From contig NZ_JACOFX010000001.1 in the NCBI RefSeq assembly GCF_014284125.1, positions 868,001-932,000 of the forward strand: a stretch of 64,000 nucleotides of DNA. Reading direction: 5' to 3'. Under the pieces are notes generated by a model. It had not been told where the DNA came from. It ran no database searches and saw nothing but the letters and a program-made list of their open reading frames with translations. Of this stretch, positions 26,090 to 34,089 are shown piece after piece (position 1 is the first letter of the stretch; the number at the start of each line of letters is the position of its first letter). The stretch is from Undibacterium umbellatum (GTDB lineage: Bacteria; Pseudomonadota; Gammaproteobacteria; Burkholderiales; Burkholderiaceae_D). A program made the position numbers and the translations under genes.

Positions 26090-26770
26090 TCAGTTGCGGT
26101 GTTTTGCTATAAAGGGAATCAGGTCTTGCAGCATGCGCCCTTCGCCATGTGGCGTGACGCCCAGTTGTTCCAGTGGTGCGTTTTGCCGGTTGACCCAGAA
26201 TGTCGTGTAGCCAAACCAGGTGGCACAGCAGGCATCCCAGCAATTGCTGGATACGAACAGGATATTCTTGGCAGGCACACCAAATACATCAGGTGCCATT
26301 TGATAGGCTTCAGGTGCAGTCTTGAATTTCTTGACGACTTCGACAGACAGCAAATGGCTGAATATGCCCTGCATGCCAGCCGCATCGACAGCAGACTGTA
26401 GCATGTGCAGATTACCGTTCGATAAAATCGACATTTTTATGTCTTGCGTCTGCAAGGCTTGCAGGACAGGCAGGTTTTCAGGAAAAGCTTTCAGTTTTGC
26501 GTACTGGCCCATCAGGCTATTTTGCGCATTCAGCGTCAATTCCAAGCCCAGCTTCTGGCAGCAAAATATCAATGCGTCCTGCGTCACTTCCCAGAATGGT
26601 TTGTACATGCTGCACATGGTACGCAGACGTGTGTATTCAATTTGCTTGTCGCGCCAGAGTTCAGCCAACGCCCGTCCCTTGCCGGGAAATAGCTTGTCTG
26701 CCTGTTCACTGATGGAATACACATCGAACAGGGTACCGTAGGCGTCAAAGGCGATGGCAGAGATGGTCAT
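26090..26770 (-). CDS. Haloacid dehalogenase type II-like hydrolase
   Basis: A 226-residue HAD-superfamily protein of the L-2-haloacid dehalogenase group. Motif [10 protein letters not shown] carries the nucleophile Asp9, motif II is SILSNGN, the conserved Lys lies in [11 protein letters not shown], and motif III is VSSNCWDAC. The cap helices ([22 protein letters not shown]) match the class. These enzymes replace halogen with hydroxyl at C2. Substitution of the usual small residues after the motif III Trp-Asp by two Cys is a mild oddity. It is immediately upstream of aceB; glycolate from a haloacetate could feed glyoxylate to malate synthase, which would explain the pairing, but this is inferred. 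Confidence 0.85.
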   Translation of the reverse strand: MTISAIAFDAYGTLFDVYSISEQADKLFPGKGRALAELWRDKQIEYTRLRTMCSMYKPFWEVTQDALIFCCQKLGLELTLNAQNSLMGQYAKLKAFPENLPVLQALQTQDIKMSILSNGNLHMLQSAVDAAGMQGIFSHLLSVEVVKKFKTAPEAYQMAPDVFGVPAKNILFVSSNCWDACCATWFGYTTFWVNRQNAPLEQLGVTPHGEGRMLQDLIPFIAKHRN

Positions 26771-26936
26771 GGTTTTCTTTAACGACTGAACGACATGCAG
26801 TAATTGTAAATGTAGAAAATTGAATAGTAATCATCATGGAAGCAGTATATTCAATATAAAATACTATAATCATCGCATTTCATCACTACATCTTTTTATT
26901 TTAGTTGCAAATGAAAGATTAAGAAGCCAAGCTGCT

Positions 26937-27842
26937 ATGGATCAATTCAAACAAATTTCTACCTTTGCTGAAGTGGCAACACGTGGCAGCCTGTCGGCAG
27001 CGGCGCGTGCTGAAGGTGTGGCTCCCGCCATGATAGGCCGCCGTCTTGATGCTCTCGAAGAACGCCTGGGCGTCAAGCTTTTGCAACGCACTACCCGCAA
27101 GCTGGCGCTGACCAATGAGGGCGAAGCATTTCTGGAAGATTGCCAGCGCATACTGGCTGACCTGGAAGCGGCGGAAGGTGCGGTATCAGAACGCAGCGCA
27201 CGTGCCAGCGGTACGCTGACGATTTCTGCACCCGCTGGTTTTGGCCGCCAACATGTCGCGCCTTTGATGCCCTCCTTTCTGAGTGAGCACCGAGATGTGA
27301 AACTGACACTAAGCCTGAATGACCGCGTGGTAGACCTGATTGGTGAAGGCATAGACGTGGCGATACGCATCGCCGCATTGACCGACTCCAACCTCATCGG
27401 CGTCAAGCTGGCGGATAACAAACGTGTGGTGGTCGCCTCGCCCACCTATCTCAAGCGTCATGGCACACCGCAAACCCTGGATGAACTCAGCAAGCACAAT
27501 TGCCTGGCTTTCAGCTCTGACGGCAGCCAGCGCGGCTGGACTTTTCGCCAGAACGGCAAGAATGTGACGCTAAAAGTGGAAGGCAATATGGTCTGCAATG
27601 ACGGTGAAGTTTTGCATGACTGGGCGCTATCCGGCAAAGGACTGGCTTGGCGGTCGATGTGGGAAGTGGGGGCAGAAATTGAATCAGGCAAGCTGATTAC
27701 TGTACTGGATGAATTCAATGCGCCGGGCAATGATATCTATGCGATATTTGCCCAACGCCGTCACCTGCCCTTGCGCATACGTGCCTTCATCGACTTTCTG
27801 CGCCATGCCTATAGCCAGCCAAATTACTGGAAAAAATCCTGA
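26937..27842 (+). CDS. LysR-family transcriptional regulator
   Basis: A 301-residue LysR regulator. The N-terminal winged helix-turn-helix reads FAEVATRGSLSAAARAEGVA and ALEERLGVKLLQRTTRKLALT (residues 8-58), followed by a linker and a periplasmic-binding-like effector domain (90-295). The CrgA/DhcR-like subgroup is suggested by GTLTISAPAGFGRQHVAPLMP and KGLAWRSMWEVG. I start it at MDQFKQISTFAEV rather than at an upstream Met because this is where LysR similarity begins. It is divergent from the dehalogenase-aceB pair across about 165 bases, the classic arrangement for a regulator and its target. Confidence 0.88.
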   Translation: MDQFKQISTFAEVATRGSLSAAARAEGVAPAMIGRRLDALEERLGVKLLQRTTRKLALTNEGEAFLEDCQRILADLEAAEGAVSERSARASGTLTISAPAGFGRQHVAPLMPSFLSEHRDVKLTLSLNDRVVDLIGEGIDVAIRIAALTDSNLIGVKLADNKRVVVASPTYLKRHGTPQTLDELSKHNCLAFSSDGSQRGWTFRQNGKNVTLKVEGNMVCNDGEVLHDWALSGKGLAWRSMWEVGAEIESGKLITVLDEFNAPGNDIYAIFAQRRHLPLRIRAFIDFLRHAYSQPNYWKKS

Positions 27843-27925
27843 GCAGGATTTTCTGAATTTTTCTGAGTCCCTGCTCCGCATCAAGCACGCTCCGGAAGCG
27901 GAGGGAAGTTGCCAAACGCTCTTAC

Positions 27926-28019
27926 ACCCTGTTCACGATCTGTAGCGAGCGGGCGTCACGAGGTGAAGAGCAGCACATGAGCCCCCATCACGCACGCGCA
28001 GTAAGATCGTGCACAGGTT
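27926..28019. repeat. Long-inverted-repeat element, copy 1
   Basis: A 94-base unit with ends ACCCTGTTCACGATCT and AGATCGTGCACAGGTT, which are near-complementary over 16 bases. It shares its ends, the adjoining TGTAGC-AGCG-GCGTCA block, an internal CAGCACATG and the right-hand CGCACGCGCAGTAAGATCG with the element at 34901. It lies between lysR and the chemoreceptor stop and abuts the latter, so it could also act as a 3' hairpin. Confidence 0.6.
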
Positions 28020-28020
28020 C

Positions 28021-29757
28021 TTAAAATTCTTCCCAGTCATCCTGCGCAGCTGACGGGGCTCCTTTAGTCGTCTTATTTTGTGCTGTCGCTGCTGCTGCGG
28101 GCAGCGAATTGACCGTCGCACGTTTGGCAGCAGGGGTTTTTTTGATCACGGCTTTTGCTGGCGATACCACAGATGCATTGCCGCGATTATTACCACCATT
28201 AGTGCCGCCATCATTGGCATCAATCTTGAAAATACTGACAGCATGATTCAGATTATTCGCCTGATCCCGCATACTGCTTGCTGCCGCTGCTGCCTGTTCC
28301 ACTAAGGCGGCATTTTGCTGGGTTGCCTCATCCATCTTGCCTATGGCCAGGCTTACCTGGTTGATACCATCTCTTTGCTCAGCGCTGGCAGAAGTGATTT
28401 CTGCCATGATGTCGGCCACATTCTTGATCGAGACGACGATTTCATCCATGGTTTTGCCTGCATCATCCACCAGTCGTGAACCGACCTCCACCTTATCAAC
28501 AGAATTGCTGATAAGTTCTTTGATTTCTTTTGCTGCATTGGCAGAACGCTGCGCAAGATTACGCACCTCGGTTGCCACTACAGCAAAGCCTCTGCCCTGC
28601 TCACCAGCGCGCGCCGCTTCAACTGCCGCATTCAAGGCAAGAATATTGGTCTGGAAAGCGATGCCATCAATAACACCAATAATATCGACAATCTTCTTTG
28701 AGCTTTCTTTGATCGATGACATGGTATGCACCACATCGCCGACCACTTGACCACCTTTGCTCGCAACTTCAGAAGCATTTGACGCCAGCGTATTTGCCTG
28801 ACGGGCATTATCGGCATTTTGCTGTACGGTCGAAGTCAACTCTTCCATGGAAGAAGCAGTTTCTTCAAGGCTGGCAGCCTGCTGCTCAGTACGGCTGGAC
28901 AAGTCCATATTGCCACTGGCAATTTCCTCAGAAGAGATGGCAATAGACCCGCTTGAATTACGCACCATGGTGACGGTTTGCATCAGGCTTTGGCGCATGT
29001 TTTCCAGAGCAGAAACCAGTTGTCCCATTTCGTCCCGGGACGTTGGCTTCAGTTGCTGCGTCAAATCACCATTACCTATGGCTTCAAACTGGGAAATTGC
29101 CAATTTTAATGGATGAGAAATGGCGGCGAGTAAAAAGTAAGCCGAAATAAAGACCGCAACCAAGCCACCTATCACTCCGAGAACATCAACCCAAACGAAG
29201 GTTGTAAATGCGCTTTCGCTGAGCTTTAATGAATTGGCTGCACCAGTAAATTGATACTCACTGAGCATTGCCATTTTGTCAGAGTAGGCGCTATAGGCGG
29301 GTGGCACTATCTTCATATTGATATTATCCGCCTCCTCCTTATTACCTGCCTTAATGGCATTCACCATTGGAAGATGTGCATCCTTGATGTATTTTTCACG
29401 CAAGACAGAAACCTCATCGGAGATTTTTTTCTCTCCTGCGTCTTGCGGTAAAGCCAGGTATTTTTTCCAATATACTTCTGACTGATTGAAGAAATCTTCG
29501 GAACGCTTGATGGTCTCCGCAGTATCAGGGAATTCCGGATGGGCGATAGCCCGGTCAAGGGCTGTGCGCGCCCGCAGGATAAGGACCCGTGACTGCCCGA
29601 GTGACTCGACAGAGGGCAATTGATTGGAAAAAATTTCCTTGATGACGGCGTTACTGTTTCTGACACCATAAATCCCCATCAATCCACCTATGACCAACAT
29701 AATTGCCATGAAAGCCATTACGCCTATCAGTCTTAACCTGATTGTCAGATTAAACAT
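28021..29757 (-). CDS. Methyl-accepting chemotaxis protein
   Basis: A 578-residue Tsr-type chemoreceptor. TM1 lies at about 8-30, followed by a periplasmic four-helix-bundle ligand domain (about 31-190, 4HB_MCP type), TM2 near 190-212, a HAMP domain (QFEAIGNGDLTQQLKPTSRDEMGQLV) and a long signalling coiled coil. The hairpin tip region is [27 protein letters not shown]. Methylation helices have typical Glu/Gln pairs ([15 protein letters not shown]). The C-terminus ends after a flexible Ala/Thr/Lys linker in DDWEEF, a tether like the E. coli NWETF pentapeptide that binds CheR/CheB. The ligand is unknown. No che genes are nearby. Confidence 0.95.
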   Translation of the reverse strand: MFNLTIRLRLIGVMAFMAIMLVIGGLMGIYGVRNSNAVIKEIFSNQLPSVESLGQSRVLILRARTALDRAIAHPEFPDTAETIKRSEDFFNQSEVYWKKYLALPQDAGEKKISDEVSVLREKYIKDAHLPMVNAIKAGNKEEADNINMKIVPPAYSAYSDKMAMLSEYQFTGAANSLKLSESAFTTFVWVDVLGVIGGLVAVFISAYFLLAAISHPLKLAISQFEAIGNGDLTQQLKPTSRDEMGQLVSALENMRQSLMQTVTMVRNSSGSIAISSEEIASGNMDLSSRTEQQAASLEETASSMEELTSTVQQNADNARQANTLASNASEVASKGGQVVGDVVHTMSSIKESSKKIVDIIGVIDGIAFQTNILALNAAVEAARAGEQGRGFAVVATEVRNLAQRSANAAKEIKELISNSVDKVEVGSRLVDDAGKTMDEIVVSIKNVADIMAEITSASAEQRDGINQVSLAIGKMDEATQQNAALVEQAAAAASSMRDQANNLNHAVSIFKIDANDGGTNGGNNRGNASVVSPAKAVIKKTPAAKRATVNSLPAAAATAQNKTTKGAPSAAQDDWEEF

Positions 29758-29913
29758 CTTTACTTCCCCTTTTTAAGGTTCCTAGCCAATTTGAAGCAAG
29801 AATACAAAAATTCTTAATGAAAGTATTGATCCGAGACAACTTTAGTAGAAATGTCGCAAAACTAGTATAAATACGTTTGCAATTATTGGGGGAAGAAAAT
29901 TTTGTATTTTTAT

Positions 29914-29943
29914 AAAAAAAAATCCCCGACATGTCGGGGATTT
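29914..29943 (-). terminator. Intrinsic terminator after cold-shock gene
   Basis: The perfect palindrome AAATCCCCGACATGTCGGGG followed by ATTT ends, on the minus strand, in an eight-plus T run. It lies 44 bases after the cspA-type stop and separates it from the chemoreceptor promoter. Confidence 0.9.
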
Positions 29944-29986
29944 CTTAGAGCAAATCTGGCGTTACACCAGACTAACAAAGAAGCAA

Positions 29987-30190
29987 TTAGATTGCTTGGA
30001 TGTTAGAAGCTTGCTTGCCTTTAGGGCCTGTCGTTACTTCAAAAGAAACGCGTTGGTTTTCTTTCAAAGATTTGAAGCCGTTAGATTGGATAGCGGAGAA
30101 ATGAGCAAACAGATCTTCACCGCCTTCATCTGGAGTGATGAAGCCGAAACCTTTTGAATCATTGAACCATTTAACAATACCTGTTGCCAT
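29987..30190 (-). CDS. Cold-shock protein, CspA family
   Basis: A 67-residue single cold-shock domain. RNP1 is [11 protein letters not shown] and RNP2 is DLFAHFSAI; both aromatic patches that stack on single-stranded RNA are present, and [13 protein letters not shown] at the N-terminus is canonical. It binds RNA or ssDNA, acting as an RNA chaperone and antiterminator. Length and sequence match housekeeping or cold-induced Csps, and which of these cannot be told. Upstream, 375 bases free of ORFs leave room for the long 5' leader common in cspA-type genes. Confidence 0.95.
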   Translation of the reverse strand: MATGIVKWFNDSKGFGFITPDEGGEDLFAHFSAIQSNGFKSLKENQRVSFEVTTGPKGKQASNIQAI

Positions 30191-30565
30191 TACAATTTCC
30201 TATTTCAGTTAATGTGGGCATGTGCCCGATAGATCGTTTCAACCAAGTAAGAAATGACAGACTGATACTGCACTACCACTTTGAATCTCAACGACTGAAC
30301 GATTATACGCAGAATTTCGGGAAAAAGTAAAATAAAACACTACACACTCGATTAATCTTACACTTTCGGAGGGAAAAGTCGCCTTTCTGACGCAAAATCC
30401 ATCGCAATTTGTCATGCGATTGTCACATTTCTCACCTAGCCTGAATATTGCATAAATCTTCGGAGCGTCAATTGATCGCGGCCGTTTCCGTCATCGGAGG
30501 GCCTTTTGTTTCAGGTGCAGGGTGATGAGGTAAATTCTTCCCCTGGTTGTAAAGTCCATTACCCC
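30191..30565. other. Long leader region of the cold-shock gene; no ORF
   Basis: 375 bases between the cold-shock gene and the GGDEF gene stop. It presumably contains the cold-shock promoter and leader on the minus strand. A plus-strand terminator-like hairpin occurs at 30478-30511. No coding potential seen. Confidence 0.5.
30478..30511 (+). terminator. Plus-strand terminator-like hairpin without a gene
   Basis: GGCC and TCCG pair with CGGA and GGCC around a TCAT loop, followed by CTTTTGTTT. No plus-strand gene precedes it, so it could end a small RNA antisense to the cold-shock leader, or be coincidence. Confidence 0.3.
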
Positions 30566-32254
30566 CTAATTTGAATCTGAAAATACAAAAATATTTTTCC
30601 CAGACTTTTTTGCTTTATACATAGCATCGTCAGCAAGTTTGAGCAATTGATCAGGTGTCTGCCCTTCATTTTGGAATAATGCTATGCCGATAGATGTACC
30701 TACCCGTGCGTCTTTTCCTAAGTTGAGGATAGGCTCGTTGACAACCGCGATTAATCGCGAGGCAATGATGGAGATACTTTCACGACTATCAGGATTGTCT
30801 AGCAATATGACAAATTCATCCCCGCCCAAACGAGCCACAGTATCGGAGCCACGCAGTTGCCCTTCAAGTCTTGTTGCAATTGTCTTGAGAACATGATCGC
30901 CCATGTCATGTCCCAATATATCGTTAACTAATTTAAAGCCATCCAGGTCTAAAAATAACAACGCGATTTGGCGCTTTTCACGTTCGGCCATAGTAATAAG
31001 CTGCCCGAGGCGCTCGACCAGCAATAACCTGTTTGGCAAGCCCGTTAAACTATCGTGAAAAGCCATGTGATGAACCAACTGTTCTTTGTCCCACTGTACT
31101 GTTATGTCATCGAATACACCAACGTATGTCGTGATTTCACCAGCGTCGTTTTTTACAGCTGAAATTGAGAGTTTTTCAAGGAAAACCGTGTCGTCTTTGC
31201 GCTTACTCCAAACATCACCTTTCCATTTTCCAGAAAGATTCAATTCTTTGTAAAGATTGTTAAAAAACTCTGGACTATGGCGAGAAGAACTGAGTAAATT
31301 TGCATTTCTTCCGACTGCTTCTTCCTGGGTGTAGCCAGTAAGCCGTGTAAACGCCTGGTTCACCGACAAGATAATCGATTGCGGGTCGGTAACCATGATC
31401 CCTTCTGACGTCGCTTCAAACACGCTAGCAGAAAGACGAATGGCTGCATCTGCCTCCCGTACTTTCGTGATGTTTGTAACAAGCGCGAAGAAACCCATTA
31501 TCTCGCCGCTTGAATCTCTATCAGGGATGTAGTTGGCAAGCGTATAACCTATACTACCGTCCGGTCTCTTTATTTCGCGCTCAAATTCCTGTGGCTCCCC
31601 CGCAAGTGCGCGCTGCATATACGGAAAATTCAGCGAAAATAGCTGCTCTCCCAGCAAGTCTTTTATGGACATGCCTAATATCTCTGAAGGAGTGAACCCG
31701 AACCATCTCAAATATACAGAATTTGCAAACTTGCAAATCAAATTTTTATCCCAATACGCAATCATGCTCGGCAAGCCGTCTGCAATGGTACGGATGAACC
31801 TTTCCCTATTGATACTCTCAACCGACATCTCATCTGCTTTTTGTCTGGCCTGCAACAAATCATGTTCAAAACGGGTGCGCTCCACCGTGACATAAAAAAT
31901 CCAGGTCAGGCTTTCCACATCGATCGATGATGTTTTCTGACAATTGACGTAGACTGGAGTCCTGGTTCCAGTACTGCTGATCAATTGCAAGCGAATTTCA
32001 CGTATTTGCCCCTCACGCAATATCATGGGGATCACATGCGTTTGCAGAAAAATCCTGCTTGCCATTGGCAATAGCACATCCATCGATTTATCAATAAGGG
32101 ATTCCGGATCTTGCTCAGTAAGACTAAGCAGACTTTGGTTGACTGATAGAATTTTGCCTGCCCAATCGGTCACCAGAATCGGGCAAGGTATTTGATCAAA
32201 ATTTTGCACTAAATTTCTATCAACTGGGATGACTGAGATATTCACGAATGGCAT
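30566..32254 (-). CDS. RsbP-type PAS - PAS - PAS - GGDEF diguanylate cyclase
   Basis: A 562-residue soluble signalling protein. PAS1 (about 18-125) closely resembles the sensory PAS of Bacillus RsbP: MDVLLPMASRIFLQTHVIP, QIREIRLQL and RTPVYVNC. It is followed by a short coiled coil, PAS2 (about 150-265) and PAS3 (272-390, ending in the PAC-type YVGVFDDIT). The GGDEF domain (394-560) has DSLTGLPNRL, LFLDLDGFKLVND and an intact GGDEF at 477-481. An RGSD inhibitory site lies five residues before it, so it should make c-di-GMP with product inhibition. The ATG at 32254 overlaps the rsbQ-like gene by 35 bases. I infer that the hydrolase supplies a ligand or signal to PAS1. Confidence 0.9.
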   Translation of the reverse strand: MPFVNISVIPVDRNLVQNFDQIPCPILVTDWAGKILSVNQSLLSLTEQDPESLIDKSMDVLLPMASRIFLQTHVIPMILREGQIREIRLQLISSTGTRTPVYVNCQKTSSIDVESLTWIFYVTVERTRFEHDLLQARQKADEMSVESINRERFIRTIADGLPSMIAYWDKNLICKFANSVYLRWFGFTPSEILGMSIKDLLGEQLFSLNFPYMQRALAGEPQEFEREIKRPDGSIGYTLANYIPDRDSSGEIMGFFALVTNITKVREADAAIRLSASVFEATSEGIMVTDPQSIILSVNQAFTRLTGYTQEEAVGRNANLLSSSRHSPEFFNNLYKELNLSGKWKGDVWSKRKDDTVFLEKLSISAVKNDAGEITTYVGVFDDITVQWDKEQLVHHMAFHDSLTGLPNRLLLVERLGQLITMAEREKRQIALLFLDLDGFKLVNDILGHDMGDHVLKTIATRLEGQLRGSDTVARLGGDEFVILLDNPDSRESISIIASRLIAVVNEPILNLGKDARVGTSIGIALFQNEGQTPDQLLKLADDAMYKAKKSGKNIFVFSDSN

Positions 32255-33047
32255 CAACGACGAGCGAGGGTTCGCTCATGTGCGCGCAATGGCCTTGCAC
32301 TTCCAGCACTTTAAGAGTACTGCCAGCCAGATGATTGTGAACGTATTCACCGACCTGAACCGGTGCCAGCGTATCTGTTCTGTGCTGAATAACCAGGCAA
32401 GGTCGGTTCACTTTGGGAAGGTCGGCTCTGTTATCAGAGAAAAAAGTGGTTCTCGCAAACACCTTTGTCGTCGTTGGGTCGGTAGAACAAAAACTGTCCG
32501 ATAGTTCAGCAGTTACAGAACCGGCCTCACCTTGTGCAGAAACAACCGGGGCAAGATAGTTAGCCCACCCAATATAATTCTGCTCCATGAGATCTAGCAG
32601 ACCTTCAAGATCCTCCTTCTCAAATCCACCAAAGTATTCGGGTGGGTCATTGACAAAGCATGGGTTTGGCCCTACCAAAATCAACTTATCAAACAATTCT
32701 GGTCTTGCAATCGAAGCCAAGATTCCGGCACTGCAACTGACAGAGTGTCCAATGAATGTAATACCACTTGCCAAACCAAGTGCATCGCAGACGTCGAGTA
32801 TGTCTTGGGCATAGCCGTTAAGACTGGCGTACCGATGCGGGTCAAAAGCCTTTAAATCCGACCTTCCTGAACCCACATAATCAAACAGTACTTGTTTGTG
32901 AGTCCCAATAAACGCAGGCGTTACCCTGTCCCACATATTTTGATTGCATCCAAAACCATGGGCATACAGCAGCACTGGACCAGACTCGCCAATGACTTTT
33001 ACGTTATTACGATGAAGAACATTCAAGTCTATCTTTTCTGCAGACAT
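32220..33047 (-). CDS. RsbQ-like alpha/beta hydrolase
   Basis: A 275-residue alpha/beta hydrolase very similar along its length to Bacillus subtilis RsbQ, the hydrolase needed for energy-stress activation of the PAS phosphatase RsbP. Shared blocks include HGFGCNQNMWDRVTPAF, VLFDYVGSGRSDL, GYAQDILDVCDAL, NDPPEYFGGFE and FCSTDP. The catalytic triad is complete: Ser102 in IGHSVS, Asp225 in HRTDTLAP and His253 in QGHCAHMS. CCGGAG precedes the ATG. It is the first gene of a two-gene operon with the GGDEF protein. Strigolactone-receptor-like proteins share this fold, but the RsbQ-specific blocks make this assignment firm. Confidence 0.92.
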   Translation of the reverse strand: MSAEKIDLNVLHRNNVKVIGESGPVLLYAHGFGCNQNMWDRVTPAFIGTHKQVLFDYVGSGRSDLKAFDPHRYASLNGYAQDILDVCDALGLASGITFIGHSVSCSAGILASIARPELFDKLILVGPNPCFVNDPPEYFGGFEKEDLEGLLDLMEQNYIGWANYLAPVVSAQGEAGSVTAELSDSFCSTDPTTTKVFARTTFFSDNRADLPKVNRPCLVIQHRTDTLAPVQVGEYVHNHLAGSTLKVLEVQGHCAHMSEPSLVVDAIREYLSHPS

Positions 33048-33097
33048 GGGTTAACTCCGGTGCTGGTTAGGTTGACGTAGCTTACAGTAAGGTCGAT

Positions 33098-33114
33098 GGA
33101 TGTGAGGCACATCC
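33098..33114. promoter_or_regulatory. Small inverted repeat in the rsbQ leader
   Basis: GGATGTG-AGG-CACATCC is a 7-bp perfect stem about 50 bases upstream of the rsbQ-like start. It could be an operator or a leader hairpin. Confidence 0.35.
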
Positions 33115-33176
33115 TTCAATATTCAAATTTTGTGAACAATTGACGTCCAAGTAGCTTAAAGCAGCAGCTTGGCTCA

Positions 33177-33204
33177 AGTATATGTTTATTGAGCAAATAC
33201 GCAA
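33177..33204 (-). promoter_or_regulatory. Possible sigma-70 promoter for the rsbQ-GGDEF operon
   Basis: On the minus strand TTGCGT and TATACT are separated by 16 bases. The -10 has one mismatch to consensus and the -35 has two. It would give a leader of about 120 bases. Chance occurrence is quite possible. Confidence 0.25.
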
Positions 33205-33339
33205 ATTGAACTAGCCGCCGAACTGCGTATTCTATCTACTTCGCAAAACAATGTTGCGCGGATGCAATAGACGTTTCAGAATCACTTTCAAACGCAAGGA
33301 GTTTATAAATTTGTGAGATGCTGATGCTGGTTTTGTACG

Positions 33340-33793
33340 CACTGGCGAGGGTGGTTTCTAACCTGGCCAGGACTTGCCCAGCTTTGACGCCGGCACCTTC
33401 TTATACCAGTTTTTCTTTGAGTAAACCTGCTTCTCCTGGTTGCACGATCTTGAGCAGGGTCTTGGGAGTGAGTTTGCCTTCAGCCGTGGCGATGATGTCT
33501 AGCCTACCGATGGCAGCGCGGGGCAGCGGGATGAAGACGAGGATGCGGACTACCCACAGGAAGATGCGGTCTATGTGACTGGGGTTGCAGTTGCTTTTAT
33601 TTGTCTTGCTGGTGCCGGAGGCATTGGCTGGGCGCCGTTCTGTCAAACGATAGATGGCATCAACCTTAAGGCATTTGGGCAAGCCATGGGCAATGACGAG
33701 CATGGTGACTTTGCCTTTGAGGGCGTTGATCGTGTGGGCGAAACGTTCTGCGGTGGTGTCGAGCGCGCTGGTTGTAAAGTATTCCTCATTTAA
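33340..33793 (-). pseudogene. Type I secretion remnant: ABC transporter C-terminus plus HlyD-like N-terminus
   Basis: Decayed fragments of two adjacent T1SS genes, in one open frame for part of the way. The first piece is the end of an HlyB/LapB-type ATPase: TSALDTTAERFAHTINALKG, then TMLVIAHGLPKCLKVD, covering the D-loop and switch His. It is followed by a HlyD adaptor N-terminus: FIPLPRAAIGRLDIIATAEG and KIVQPGEAGLLKEKLV. A TAA then interrupts the lipoyl-like continuation EGAGVKAGQVLARLETTLA. The ATPase is missing its Walker A half and the adaptor everything after the first lipoyl half. It abuts an IS630-type remnant. Confidence 0.7.
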
Positions 33794-34027
33794 GACAAGC
33801 TGCGTGTGCATCACTTCAAGCCAGTAAAGGCAAGCTTAGCCGTACATGCCAATGAAGTAGATGTGTTTTATTTGCCCAGTTACAGCCCTGAAATCTATCC
33901 CGAAGAACGCCTCAACGCAGATATTATGTAAGCGATTCGGAGCAAGGTTTTGGTGTGCATAAAAGAAAAACTACGTACAACCACTGAGTGGCGCATGAAC
34001 GACATTGCGATCAAACTGGGGCGCTGA
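33794..34027 (+). mobile_element. IS630-family transposase C-terminal remnant
   Basis: Plus-strand reading gives DKLRVHHFKPVKASLAVHAN, then VDVFYLPSYSPEIYPEERLN, the DDE_3 block that carries the last catalytic acidic residue of IS630-type transposases (the Glu of Pro-Glu-Glu-Arg). A TAA stop interrupts it seven codons later, and the frame resumes with KVLVCIKEKLRTTTEW to a final stop. The N-terminal two thirds are absent, so it cannot be active. Its left end lies exactly where the secretion remnant loses similarity, pointing to insertion or IS-mediated deletion. Confidence 0.65.
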
Positions 34028-34089
34028 CATACTTACTAACAGGATGCCTTGGTGAAATACGCAGCTTTATCTATTTGAATGTCGAATCA

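Noticed and set aside
29758-29913. Sigma-28 promoter upstream of the first chemoreceptor
   Set aside because: TAAAGTT occurs but the spaced GCCGATAA box does not; match is partial and could be chance.
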